A stretch of DNA of 64,000 nt from Variovorax sp. N23 (GTDB taxonomy: Bacteria > Pseudomonadota > Gammaproteobacteria > Burkholderiales > Burkholderiaceae_C): assembly GCF_025486315.1 (NCBI RefSeq), contig NZ_JAOOPY010000013.1, positions 62,001 through 126,000 on the forward strand, read 5' to 3'. The position numbers and the translations under genes were made by a program. The stretch's first letter is position 1. Every line of letters starts with the position of its first letter. Positions 53,939 through 62,670 of this stretch are shown here, piece after piece. The notes under the pieces were generated by a model that was not told the DNA's origin, did not search any database, and worked only from the letters and a program-made list of their open reading frames with translations.

Positions 53939-54600
53939 GACGCCTCCGTGGGTGACGCGTCGGCCTCCACCAGCTCACGCAGGACCTGGGCAAACACCGA
54001 AGCCGGTTGTGCGCCACTCACCGCGATCCCTGCGAGCCGATGCGCCGGCACGGCCTGAATGCCCGCGCGCTGAGCCTCGCGTTCAGCTTTTTCGACTTCG
54101 CGATCGCCGGCTGTCGTGGCCAGATAGGCCCGTGCCTCGTCGGCGTCGAAACCGGCCTCTGCGGCGAGTGTTGCAAGAACCTCGGCGGCCCCGATGTCGC
54201 GCCCTTCGGAAAAATAGGCCGAGAAGATCGCCTCGAACAGTGCCTCGCTGCGAGGCCCCGGATCCCTGGCTTGTGCGAAGTGCATCAGGCGATGGGCCAG
54301 CCGGGTGTTCGGCGTCAGGCTGATGCGGTCGTACTGGAAAGCCAGGCCGGCGCGCTTGCCTGCCAGCGTCACCGCCGCGTCCATTGCCTGCGAGCGCGCC
54401 CAACTGCCGAACTTGGCGCTGCGGTAGGCCTTCCGGTCAACACCTTTGGTTGGCAGCGTGGGGTTGAGTTCGTAGGGGAGGTACCGAAGGGTCGCACCCG
54501 GCGGGTTGACTTCAGTCAAGGCGGTTTTGAGGTGTCGGTGGCCGATCCAGCACCAGGGGCAGATGAAATCGGAGGTGACCAGGATTTCGAGGGGTTTCAT
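53935..54600 (-). CDS. FrnE-like DsbA-family oxidoreductase/isomerase
   Basis: 221 residues. ILVTSDFICPWCWIGHRHLK carries a full CPWC motif (14-17), and IQAVPAHRLAGIAVSGAQPA is the late cis-Pro region of the FrnE group (2-hydroxychromene-2-carboxylate isomerase relatives). No signal peptide; cytoplasmic. First gene of the DsbA-like/FAD monooxygenase operon and divergent from a LysR gene. May handle the ring-cleavage or hydroxylation product by thiol chemistry; inference. Confidence 0.87.
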   Translation of the reverse strand: MKPLEILVTSDFICPWCWIGHRHLKTALTEVNPPGATLRYLPYELNPTLPTKGVDRKAYRSAKFGSWARSQAMDAAVTLAGKRAGLAFQYDRISLTPNTRLAHRLMHFAQARDPGPRSEALFEAIFSAYFSEGRDIGAAEVLATLAAEAGFDADEARAYLATTAGDREVEKAEREAQRAGIQAVPAHRLAGIAVSGAQPASVFAQVLRELVEADASPTEAS

Positions 54601-54709
54601 TCTTGAGTCCTTGCGTTGAGCACTTGGGCCAATGTAGGCTTTGCAAGATCAATACTGAATACGGCCGATATGCAACGCAGCATTGCGCTGGCCGCAACGC
54701 AAGGGGCTC

Positions 54710-55621
54710 ATGGACAAATTGCTCGCCCTTCGGGCATTCAAGGAGGTGGCCGAGACTGGCGGCTTTTCGAAGGCCGCGCGGCGCCTGGGCGTGGCCACCT
54801 CGTCGCTCACCCGGCAGCTCGATGCGCTGGAAGCGTCGCTTGGCAGCGCCTTGCTCACGCGCACCACGCGGCAGGTGACGCTCACGGACGCCGGCTCCGC
54901 CTATCTGGAGCATGTCAGCCGCGTGCTCTCGGACCTCGAGGAGGCAGACGGGGCGGTGGCCGACACCGGCACCGAGGCGGTCGGCCCGCTCCGCGTGTCG
55001 ATGCCGGTCACCTTTGGGCGCCTGTGCATTGGCCCGCACATCGCCCGCTTTCTGGAAAGCCACCCCCGCGTATCGCTCGAGATGGTGCTCTCGGACGAAT
55101 ACGTCGACCTGGCCGCCGATCGCATCGATGTTGCCGTGCGCATCGGCCCGCCCGAGAAGCAACCCAATCTCATCGTCAAGCTGCTGGCAGTACACCATCG
55201 CTACGTGGTCGCCAGTCACGCGTACCTCCAGCACCATCCCCTGCCGGTCGAGCCTGGCGCGTTGAGTCAGCACGAATGCGTGCTCTTCGCCTACCGGGCA
55301 GGACCGCAGCGTTGGTCGTTCAGCAGTCCTGGTGGCGTCCAGGGCGTCGAGGTGAACGGGCGGCTGTCCGCAAACAATTCGGATGTGTTGCGCGATGCAG
55401 TCCTCGGCGGCCTGGGCGTTGCACTGCTGCCGCAGTGGCTGGTCGAGGGGGATGTGGTGCAAGGTCGCCTTCAACGCCTGTTCGAGGACTACGACGTCAA
55501 CCCGCTTGCCCAGACGATCAGCGTGCATGCCGCATACCTTCCGAATCGGCGTCATTCGCGCAAGGTGCAGGCCATGCTTGAATTTCTTCAGCGCCACGTC
55601 GCTCTGCCTGTGGGGCCGTGA
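54710..55621 (+). CDS. LysR-family transcriptional regulator
   Basis: 303 residues. HTH: LLALRAFKEVAETGGFSKAA, then RRLGVATSSLTRQLDALEAS; the effector domain follows (LRVSMPVTFGRLCIGPHIAR). This is the CrgA/DsdC-like branch starting MDKLLALRAF. AAGGGG precedes that ATG; a TTG at 54683 is in frame but less likely. Divergent from the FrnE-like operon, its probable target. Convergent with the Bug gene, 7 bp apart. Confidence 0.9.
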   Translation: MDKLLALRAFKEVAETGGFSKAARRLGVATSSLTRQLDALEASLGSALLTRTTRQVTLTDAGSAYLEHVSRVLSDLEEADGAVADTGTEAVGPLRVSMPVTFGRLCIGPHIARFLESHPRVSLEMVLSDEYVDLAADRIDVAVRIGPPEKQPNLIVKLLAVHHRYVVASHAYLQHHPLPVEPGALSQHECVLFAYRAGPQRWSFSSPGGVQGVEVNGRLSANNSDVLRDAVLGGLGVALLPQWLVEGDVVQGRLQRLFEDYDVNPLAQTISVHAAYLPNRRHSRKVQAMLEFLQRHVALPVGP

Positions 55622-55628
55622 GCCGTGG

Positions 55629-56642
55629 CTACTCGCGCATGCCCGCGGATTCGACGATGCGCCGGTATTGGGCCGCATCCTTGGCCATGATCGAAGCCAG
55701 ACCCTCGTCGCCGCGCCCGACGACCACACCAACCTGTTCCAGCCGTTGCCGAATGCCCGGGTCCTGCAGCGCGCCCTTGAGCGCGACCTGGAGCTTGCTC
55801 ACGATCTCAGGCGATGTCTTGCGTGGCGCCATCAGCGCGTACCAGGCCACCAGGTCATAACCCTTGAGCGCTGGATGCTCGCCCAATGCCGGGACCGACG
55901 GCAGCAGCGGGATCCGCTGCGAACTCGTCACGGCGAGCGGCACGATGCGGCCCGCATCGATGAAGGGCTGCGCCGCTCCGGGGCCGAGGAACGCGAACTC
56001 GATCGCGCCGCCCGCCAGGTCGCTGGCGATGCCGCTGGCACCCCGGTAGGGAATGTGAAGGATCGACAGGCCGCCTTGCCGCTTCACCAACTCGCCCGAG
56101 AAATGAAGCATCGAGCCGACGCCCGAGGTGCCGTAGCTGAACTTGCCTGGATTGGCCTTCACGGTCGAGACGAATTGGTCCAGCGTCTTCACGCCGCTCT
56201 GCGTCGAGGCGACCAGCACCAGCGGGATGGAGCCGACGTAGCCGATGGCGACGAGGTCCCTGGCAGCGTCGTACTTCTGCGAAGGGTTGAGCAGCTGCGT
56301 TGCGACGAACTCGCTGCTGGAGCCGAAGATCAGTGTCTGCCCGTCCGGTGCGGCGCCGACGACGCGCTGCACGCCGATGGCGCCGGCTGCGCCGCCCACG
56401 TTCTCGATGACGGTCGTGGCAGCCAGCTTCTTTCCGAGGCCGTCGGCCACGGCACGCCCGACGGCGTCGACGCTGCCGCCTGCCGGGTAGCCGATGACGA
56501 TGGAGATCGGACGGTTGGGGTAGGCGCTCTGGCCTTGCGCCGCCGTGCCGGCCAGCAGTGCGGCGGCCAACGCCCATCGCGCACCACCGACGCACAGGCG
56601 TCTCAAAGGGATGGCACGGCAGATGAGTGAATTGGAGGTCAT
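55629..56642 (-). CDS. Bug/TctC-type substrate-binding protein
   Basis: 337 residues. Signal region LCVGGARWALAAALLAGTAA ends QGQSA; mature part YPNRPISIVIGYPAGGSVDA follows, then TVIENVGGAAGAIG and APDGQTLIFGS as variants of the family motifs. Start at MTSNSLICRAI. A 20-bp repeat shared with the MFS promoter at 36635 lies 53-72 bp upstream. It stands apart from an obvious operon; the Mo hydroxylase genes are divergent, so they may share control. Confidence 0.9.
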   Translation of the reverse strand: MTSNSLICRAIPLRRLCVGGARWALAAALLAGTAAQGQSAYPNRPISIVIGYPAGGSVDAVGRAVADGLGKKLAATTVIENVGGAAGAIGVQRVVGAAPDGQTLIFGSSSEFVATQLLNPSQKYDAARDLVAIGYVGSIPLVLVASTQSGVKTLDQFVSTVKANPGKFSYGTSGVGSMLHFSGELVKRQGGLSILHIPYRGASGIASDLAGGAIEFAFLGPGAAQPFIDAGRIVPLAVTSSQRIPLLPSVPALGEHPALKGYDLVAWYALMAPRKTSPEIVSKLQVALKGALQDPGIRQRLEQVGVVVGRGDEGLASIMAKDAAQYRRIVESAGMRE

Positions 56643-56694
56643 GAGCACGAGCTCGAAGGTTGTGGACGGTGGCGATCTTCGGTGACGCTTCCAT

Positions 56695-56714
56695 GACGGG
56701 AAAGGACAATATTT
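56695..56714 (-). promoter_or_regulatory. 20-bp promoter repeat upstream of the Bug gene
   Basis: Exact copy of 36635-36654, read AAATATTGTCCTTTCCCGTC toward the Bug gene. In the 399-bp gap 56643-57041 this is the only feature I can support besides the divergent start region; open frames there look like chance. Confidence 0.6.
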
Positions 56715-57041
56715 AGGAGGATTCCAGACCCAGTCGGTCACACCACTCGGGCGCCTTTCGCCGTACCGCGGCCATCGCATGGGCCGCTGGTCGGACACGT
56801 CCGGTCCGTGACGCTGAGAAAAAACGTCCTTTCCAAGGGGGCCGGTTCATCACGATCATCCGGTGCGCTACGGCACGCCGGCGCTGCCGCTGTCAGCCGT
56901 GTTTCATCTGTAAGGGCGCGCCCGAGCACCGACATCGCGCCGAAGCGCAACGCCGCGACAGTGACACATCGCCTGCTGGGCTTCGGACTCGGCCGGATCC
57001 GCCGACAGGGCGCTGTAGCACTGCACCACAAGGACCGTCAC

Positions 57042-58403
57042 GTGAGCGTGAAGACAATTTTCTCCCGGCGTTCGCCGACCCAGCCCAGGGGTATCGCCTG
57101 GGCGCGCCTGACAGCCGCGCTGGTGGGCCTCGTTCTGCTGGGCGCGCTCGGCGCATGGGCACTCAGCCTGCGCAGCGAGATCGCGCCCATTGCGCGTCCG
57201 GCGCCCGACAGCTTCTCGATCGCGCTGGTGCAGCGCGGCGCTCGCCTGGCCGCCGTGGGCGACTGCGTGGTCTGCCACACGGCCGAAGGGGGTAAGCCAT
57301 TTGCGGGCGGCCGTGCACTGGCCACGCCGTTCGGCACGCTCTACGCTACCAATCTGACGCCCGACGAAGGCACCGGCATGGGCCACTGGTCGCTCGACGC
57401 TTTTCGGCGCGCCATGCGCGAAGGGGTGGCGCGCAATGGAGCGCATTTGTATCCGGCGCTGCCTTACGAGCACTTCCACAAGGTCAACGACGAGGACTTG
57501 GCTGCCATCTACGCGTTCCTGATGACGCGCGGTGCCGTCGAGCAGCGTGCACCGCCGAATGAACTCATTCCGCCGCTGGGGTTCCGACCCTTGCTCGCAG
57601 GCTGGAAGATGCTCTTCCTGCGCAACGAGCCTTTCCGGCCGGTGCCCGCGCGCAGCGCGGAATGGAACCGCGGCGGCTATCTGGTGGAGGGGCTGGGACA
57701 TTGCGGTGGCTGCCACACGCCACGCAACGTGCTGGGCGCGGAGCAATGGAAGATGCCATTCGCCGGCGGGCTGGCCGAGGGCTGGGATGCCCCTGCGCTC
57801 GATGCCACGAACCCGGCCGCCGACCGCTGGAATGCGGCTGCGCTCTACCGCTACCTGCGCGAGGGCGCGCACCCCGAGCACGGCGTCGCCGTGGGGCCGA
57901 TGGGACCGGTCGCGCACGCACTGGGCCAGGCAGCGCCCGAAGATGTTCGCGCCATCGCGGTCTACATCGACGAACGGATGCATCCGGCGGGTACACCGTT
58001 ATCGGCTTCGTTGCCCCCACAGCACGCTCTGCCCAGGCCGATCGTCGAGAACATCGACTTGGCAGCGCGCGTCCAACCGCTCGGCGCGACCGTGTTCGCC
58101 GGTGCTTGCGCCGGCTGTCATGCGACGGGTGCCTCCATGCTGCGCGCCGGCCGCGCGGGAATGTCGGACTTGACGGCCCTGCAGTCGGACAGCGCGCGCA
58201 ACGCGGTCATGGCCATCCTTGCGGGCCTGCGCACACCCACCACCGATGAACGCCCGCTGATGCCGGCGTACGGGGACACGCTCAGCGATGCGCAGATTGC
58301 CGCGGTGGCCGCCTACGCGCGCGCCCGCTACACCGACCGGCCCCCCTGGCCCGACTTGGAGCGCACGGCCGCCAAGGTCCGCAAGGACAGGAGCTCGCCA
58401 TGA
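57042..58403 (+). CDS. Tri-haem cytochrome c, electron-accepting subunit of a molybdenum hydroxylase
   Basis: 453 residues, like alcohol-dehydrogenase cytochrome subunits and the cytochrome part of nicotinate dehydrogenase. Three CxxCH sites: CVVCH at 75-79, CGGCH at 221-225 and CAGCH at 356-360. One N-terminal membrane segment (LTAALVGLVLLGALGAWALS) anchors it with the haems outside. I start at GTG 57042, 7 bp after AAGGA; the frame is open upstream but has no sensible signal. It likely passes electrons from the Mo hydroxylase to the respiratory chain. Overlaps the 2Fe-2S gene by 4 bp. Confidence 0.9.
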   Translation: MSVKTIFSRRSPTQPRGIAWARLTAALVGLVLLGALGAWALSLRSEIAPIARPAPDSFSIALVQRGARLAAVGDCVVCHTAEGGKPFAGGRALATPFGTLYATNLTPDEGTGMGHWSLDAFRRAMREGVARNGAHLYPALPYEHFHKVNDEDLAAIYAFLMTRGAVEQRAPPNELIPPLGFRPLLAGWKMLFLRNEPFRPVPARSAEWNRGGYLVEGLGHCGGCHTPRNVLGAEQWKMPFAGGLAEGWDAPALDATNPAADRWNAAALYRYLREGAHPEHGVAVGPMGPVAHALGQAAPEDVRAIAVYIDERMHPAGTPLSASLPPQHALPRPIVENIDLAARVQPLGATVFAGACAGCHATGASMLRAGRAGMSDLTALQSDSARNAVMAILAGLRTPTTDERPLMPAYGDTLSDAQIAAVAAYARARYTDRPPWPDLERTAAKVRKDRSSP

Positions 58404-58882
58404 CACTTCGTTTGCAAATCAACGGGACCGAGCGTGCCGTCGAGGCCGATCCCTCGACCCCGCTGCTCTACGTGCTTCGAAACGACCTGGCGCTGCATGG
58501 TGCCAAGTACGGCTGCGGGCTTGGCCAGTGCGGTGCGTGCACGGTGCAGGTCGACGGTCGCGCGGTGTTCTCGTGCGTTACGCCTGCCGGCGCGCTCGAG
58601 GGCCGCGCCATCCGAACGGTGGAGGGGCTGGGAACGGCCGAGCGGCCGGGCGTATTGCAGCGGGCCTTTGCCGAGGAGCAGGCCGCGCAGTGCGGCTACT
58701 GCATCGCCGGCATGATCATGCGGGCGCAGGCCTTGCTGGACCGCAACCCGTCGCCCAGTGACGATGAGATCCGGGCGCACATGCAGCCCAACCTGTGCCG
58801 ATGCGGCACCCACATGCGCATCCTGCGGGCCGTGCGGCGCGCTGCTGAAATGATGCGTGCCGGTGGAAAGGCGAAGCGATGA
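58400..58882 (+). CDS. [2Fe-2S]-binding small subunit of a molybdenum hydroxylase
   Basis: 160 residues. A plant-ferredoxin-type cluster is bound by CGLGQCGACTVQVDGRAVFSC-region cysteines, and a second [2Fe-2S] cluster by QCGYCIAG and LCRCGTHM in the helical domain. This is the IorA/NicA-type small subunit of xanthine-oxidase-family enzymes. Overlaps both neighbours by 4 bp (ATGA), so stoichiometric expression is expected. Probably hydroxylates next to a ring nitrogen together with the large subunit. Confidence 0.93.
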   Translation: MTLRLQINGTERAVEADPSTPLLYVLRNDLALHGAKYGCGLGQCGACTVQVDGRAVFSCVTPAGALEGRAIRTVEGLGTAERPGVLQRAFAEEQAAQCGYCIAGMIMRAQALLDRNPSPSDDEIRAHMQPNLCRCGTHMRILRAVRRAAEMMRAGGKAKR

Positions 58883-61143
58883 GCCGCGATCTCACCGTGA
58901 CGATGCAGCGTCGGACGTTCCTCCAATCGGCGGGTGCGCTGGTGGTGGGCTTCTCGCTCGCAGGGCGCTCGCTGGCCCAGCTGGCGGGCGGGGGCGAAGG
59001 CGGCGCCGCACCCGGGATCGTGGCGCCGGATCTCCCCGGCGATCTCAAGCGCATCCCCTGGCTCGATGCCTGGATCCGGATCGATGCGAACGGCGCCATC
59101 ACGGTCTTCACCGGCAAGGTCGAGCTGGGGCAGGGCATCCGCACCGCCTTGCTGCAGGTCGCCGCCGAGGAACTGGACGTGGGGCCGGAACGCATCACCC
59201 TCGTGACCGCCGACACTGCGCGCACGCCGGACGAGGGCCTCACGGCCGGCAGCCATTCGATGCAGGACAGCGGAACGGCCATTCGCAACGCGGCCGCCAG
59301 CGTCCGCCTTCTGCTGACACAGGAGGCGGCGTCACAGTGGTCGATGCCCGTGGCCGTGGTCGCCACCGGCGGGGATGGACAGATGAAGGCGCCGGACGGG
59401 CGCCGGCTGTCGTACGGGGAGCTGGCGGCAGGCTTGTCGATGCATGTTCCCGCGCTGGCTGATGCGCCCCTTCGGGAGCCGTCGACCTTCCGGACCATGG
59501 GGCGGTCGCTGCCGCGCATCGACATCCCGGCCAAGCTCAGCGGCGGCGCGGCTTATGTGCAGGACATGCACATGCCCGGCATGCTGCATGCGCGCGTGGT
59601 GCGCGGCCCGAGCCACGGCACACGGTTGAAGCCGATCGACGGCGCCACGCTGGGCCGTGCGAAGGCCATCGCGCAGCTGGTGCAGAGCGCGGACTTCATG
59701 GCGGTCGTTTCCGACAATGAATGGAAGTCGATCCAGGCGATGCGCATCTTGCAGGCCGGCGGCATCGATCGACCCGGTGCCGCGCCGGCAGCCATGGATC
59801 CCGCCGTCACGCTGCAGCGTCTGCCCCGGCGCGACATCGAGATCCTGTCGACGCACGACCCCGCCGCGCCGGCCGTCCACAGCGTCCGGGCTCGCTACAC
59901 CCGGCCCTGGCTGCACCACGGGTCGATCGGGCCGTCCTGCGCCGTGGCGCTGTTCAAGGACGGCGTCATGACGGTGTGGAGCCACAGCCAGGGGATCTTC
60001 GACGTGCGGCGCGTGGTGTCCGACCTGCTGGGCTTGCCGCTCGACAAGGTGCATGCCGTCCATGTCGAGGGCTCGGGCTGCTACGGCCAGAACGGCGCGG
60101 ACGACGTGGCGGCCGATGCGGCGCTGGTCGCACGCGCGGTGCCAGGCCGGCCGATCCGCCTGCAATGGATGCGCGAGCAGGAGCAGGGCTGGGAACCCCT
60201 GGGGCCTGGCATGGTGACCGAAGTGGCCGCGTCGATGGACGCGCAGAACCGCATCGTCTCCTGGCGCTACGAGGTGTGGAGCAACCCGCACAACAACCGC
60301 CCGGTCGGCGCCGGTGGCGTCGTCGCCGGGCAGGAGGTCAGCCCGGCGTTCCCGGTGCCAGAAGGCAAGCCGATTCCCATGCCCGAGGGGGACGGCAGTC
60401 GTAACTCGAACCCGCTCTACAACCTGGCCAACATGCAGGTGACCTATCACTTCGTCAAGGACATGCCGGTGCGGGTCTCGGCGCTGCGCTCGCTCGGTGC
60501 CCATTTGAATGTCTTCTCGATCGAGTGCATGTTCGACGAACTCGCAAAGCTCGCGCAGACCGATCCGCTGGCGCTGCGCCTGGCCCACATGCAGGACGCA
60601 CGCGCGCGCGACGTCATGACAGCTGCGGCGCGTCGCTTCGATTGGGCAGCCCGACCACGCGGCAACGGTGTGATCGGCTGCGGCATGGGCTTCGCTCGAT
60701 ACAAGAACCTGGGAGCGTATTGCACGGTGATGATGGAGATCGAGGTGCAGCGCGACACGGGTCGAATCATCGTGCGCCGTGTGGTGTGTGCGGTCGATTG
60801 CGGTCAACCGGTCAACCCGGATGGCATCCGCAACCAGATCGAAGGCGCCGTCATTCAGTCCCTCAGCTGGACAACTGCGGAAGAGGCCGGCTTCGAGGGC
60901 GGCCTGCGTACCGCCTTCGACTGGAGCGCCTACCCGATCCATCGATTCTCCGATGTGCCCCACTCGATCGACGTGGAGATCATCGACCGCCCGGGCCAGC
61001 CTTTCCTGGGTGTGGCCGAAGCAGCGCAAGGACCGGCCGCCGCGGCGCTGGCCAATGCGCTTGCGGATGCCACCGGAACTCGCTTGCGCGACATGCCGTT
61101 GAACCCTCGACGCGTGCTCGCCGCGCTCAATCCACCCGTCTGA
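58879..61143 (+). CDS. Molybdopterin-binding large subunit of an IorB-like molybdenum hydroxylase
   Basis: 754 residues. The N-terminus MQRRTFLQSAGALVVGFSLA resembles a Tat signal, as in isoquinoline 1-oxidoreductase IorB. Molybdopterin-binding stretches include VELGQGIRTALLQVAAEELD and GSGCYGQNGADDVAADAALV. The catalytic Glu is expected at 714 in GVAEAAQGPAAAAL. Xanthine-oxidase-family hydroxylases of this type oxidise N-heteroaromatics (nicotinate, isoquinoline) or aldehydes with water as oxygen donor. Substrate here unknown. The FAD domain is absent, as usual when a cytochrome c takes the electrons. Confidence 0.92.
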   Translation: MSRDLTVTMQRRTFLQSAGALVVGFSLAGRSLAQLAGGGEGGAAPGIVAPDLPGDLKRIPWLDAWIRIDANGAITVFTGKVELGQGIRTALLQVAAEELDVGPERITLVTADTARTPDEGLTAGSHSMQDSGTAIRNAAASVRLLLTQEAASQWSMPVAVVATGGDGQMKAPDGRRLSYGELAAGLSMHVPALADAPLREPSTFRTMGRSLPRIDIPAKLSGGAAYVQDMHMPGMLHARVVRGPSHGTRLKPIDGATLGRAKAIAQLVQSADFMAVVSDNEWKSIQAMRILQAGGIDRPGAAPAAMDPAVTLQRLPRRDIEILSTHDPAAPAVHSVRARYTRPWLHHGSIGPSCAVALFKDGVMTVWSHSQGIFDVRRVVSDLLGLPLDKVHAVHVEGSGCYGQNGADDVAADAALVARAVPGRPIRLQWMREQEQGWEPLGPGMVTEVAASMDAQNRIVSWRYEVWSNPHNNRPVGAGGVVAGQEVSPAFPVPEGKPIPMPEGDGSRNSNPLYNLANMQVTYHFVKDMPVRVSALRSLGAHLNVFSIECMFDELAKLAQTDPLALRLAHMQDARARDVMTAAARRFDWAARPRGNGVIGCGMGFARYKNLGAYCTVMMEIEVQRDTGRIIVRRVVCAVDCGQPVNPDGIRNQIEGAVIQSLSWTTAEEAGFEGGLRTAFDWSAYPIHRFSDVPHSIDVEIIDRPGQPFLGVAEAAQGPAAAALANALADATGTRLRDMPLNPRRVLAALNPPV

Positions 61144-61150
61144 GAGATCC

Positions 61151-62302
61151 ATGCAATCCGACCCTCTTGACCTCAACGAGATGAATCCCTCCTTGCTATG
61201 GAGCGCATTCCGCTTCGCCAACGGTGTCAGCACCCGAAATCGACTGGTGCTCGCGCCGATGACCAACCAGCAGAGCTACGACGATGGCGTCATCAGCGAC
61301 ACGGAGCTCGAGTGGCTGCGCATGCGCGCCGAGGGCGGGTTCGGCATCCTGGTGAGCGCAGCGAGCCATGTGCGGGAAGACGCGAAGGGCTTCGACGGTC
61401 AGCTTGGCTGCTTCAGTGATCGTCACATCCCCGGGTTGGCTAGATTTGCGGCGCTGGGGCGCGCCTCTGGGTCCTTGTCCATCCTCCAGCTTTTCCATGG
61501 CGGTCTTCGCTCACCGCGCCGGCTGACCGGCGTTCGCCCTGTGGCACCGAGCGAAGTCCAGTTGGACTTCCCGGGCTTCGAACTGCCCAGCGCGCTGCGT
61601 GAGGGCGACATCGAGCAGATCATTGCGGACTTCGCGCGCGCGGCGCAGCGCGCCCAGGCGGCCGGTCTCTCCGGCATCGAGATCCATGGCGCCAACGGCT
61701 ATCTCTTCGCGCAATTCCTCAGTCAGGCGACCAACCTCCGCGTCGACCGCTGGGGAGGATCACTCGAGAACCGTGCCCGGTTCCTGTTGTGCGTGGTCAG
61801 CGCCATTCGAAGCGTCGTACCGCAGGAATTTCTCCTTGGCGTCAGGCTGCTGCTGGAGGACTCATCGCCCCAAAGGGGGTTCGACATCGATGAGATGCTC
61901 CAGGTCGTCGAGTGGCTGGGCGCGGCCGGAATCGACTACCTCCACGTCTCCTCCAGGGACGTGAGGAGCGGGTCCTGGAAATACCCGGCGTCGGGCGAGG
62001 CCAACATCAAGCGGGCCAGGGCGGCACTCGATCGCAAGGTCGCGCTGGTGGCCGTGGGCGGCGTGAGGACGCTGGCGGACGCCGCCTTCGCGCTGGGTGA
62101 AGGCGCTGATCTGGTGGCCATCGGGCGCGAGGCCATCGCCGTGCCGAGGTGGCCGCAGCAGGCCGTCATCGAGGGCTACGCGCCCGCAGCCTATCCCCTG
62201 GAGCCGCGAGAGTTGGAACGGCAGGGGGTGAGTGCCCCGTTCCTGGCCTACCTGCGGCCCTTCGGTCTCGTCGCGGACCTCGAGGATGGGGGCTCGCGCT
62301 GA
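61151..62302 (+). CDS. Old Yellow Enzyme family NADH:flavin oxidoreductase
   Basis: 383 residues, FMN-binding TIM barrel. NRLVLAPMTNQQSYDDGVIS, IEIHGANGYLFAQFLSQATN and DRWGGSLENRARFL are typical. It reduces an activated C=C bond with NAD(P)H. 7 bp follow the Mo hydroxylase large subunit, so it is in the same operon and may reduce a hydroxylated heterocycle or unsaturated intermediate. Start at MQSDPLDLNE; an ATG at 61181 (MNPSLLWSAF) is possible. Confidence 0.9.
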   Translation: MQSDPLDLNEMNPSLLWSAFRFANGVSTRNRLVLAPMTNQQSYDDGVISDTELEWLRMRAEGGFGILVSAASHVREDAKGFDGQLGCFSDRHIPGLARFAALGRASGSLSILQLFHGGLRSPRRLTGVRPVAPSEVQLDFPGFELPSALREGDIEQIIADFARAAQRAQAAGLSGIEIHGANGYLFAQFLSQATNLRVDRWGGSLENRARFLLCVVSAIRSVVPQEFLLGVRLLLEDSSPQRGFDIDEMLQVVEWLGAAGIDYLHVSSRDVRSGSWKYPASGEANIKRARAALDRKVALVAVGGVRTLADAAFALGEGADLVAIGREAIAVPRWPQQAVIEGYAPAAYPLEPRELERQGVSAPFLAYLRPFGLVADLEDGGSR

Positions 62303-62616
62303 GCCATGGACCTTCTGCAACTCAGGTACTTCTGCAAGGTTGCGGATCTCAGAAACTTCACGAAGGCGGCGGCCGCGTTGCATGTGGCCCAGCCCGCTGT
62401 CACGCGCCAGGTTCAACTGCTCGAGGACGAACTGGGCATCCGGCTCCTGACGCGGCATAACCGAGGAGCCATGCCCACAGAAGCCGGGAACCGACTGAGG
62501 GCGGGGGCGGAGGCCATCTTCGCATTGCTGGCACAAGTGAAAGTGGATGTCGTCTCGCGTGGTCTTGCGGAACCGACGTCCTTCGACTCGACACGCGGCG
62601 GATGCCCTAGCGCATC

Positions 62617-62641
62617 GGAGCCCGCGGATGGCCCGGGCTCC
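62617..62641. terminator. Hairpin GGAGCCCG-N9-CGGGCTCC
   Basis: Perfect 8-bp stem inside the degraded end of the truncated LysR gene. Could end transcription of the Mo hydroxylase operon; no T-run follows. Confidence 0.45.
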
Positions 62642-62653
62642 CACTGCGCTTTC

Positions 62654-62670
62654 GCATCGTCTGGCGATGC
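62654..62670. terminator. Hairpin GCATCG-TCTGG-CGATGC
   Basis: Perfect 6-bp stem, 5-base loop, 12 bp after the previous hairpin and followed by TTAAA. Tandem with the first, it sits between the broken LysR frame and the chemotaxis gene. Confidence 0.4.

Noticed and set aside
56738..57031. Minus-strand frame of 97 codons in the 56643-57041 gap
   Set aside because: No domain, no ribosome-binding site and shadow-like composition; the gap is better read as a divergent promoter region.
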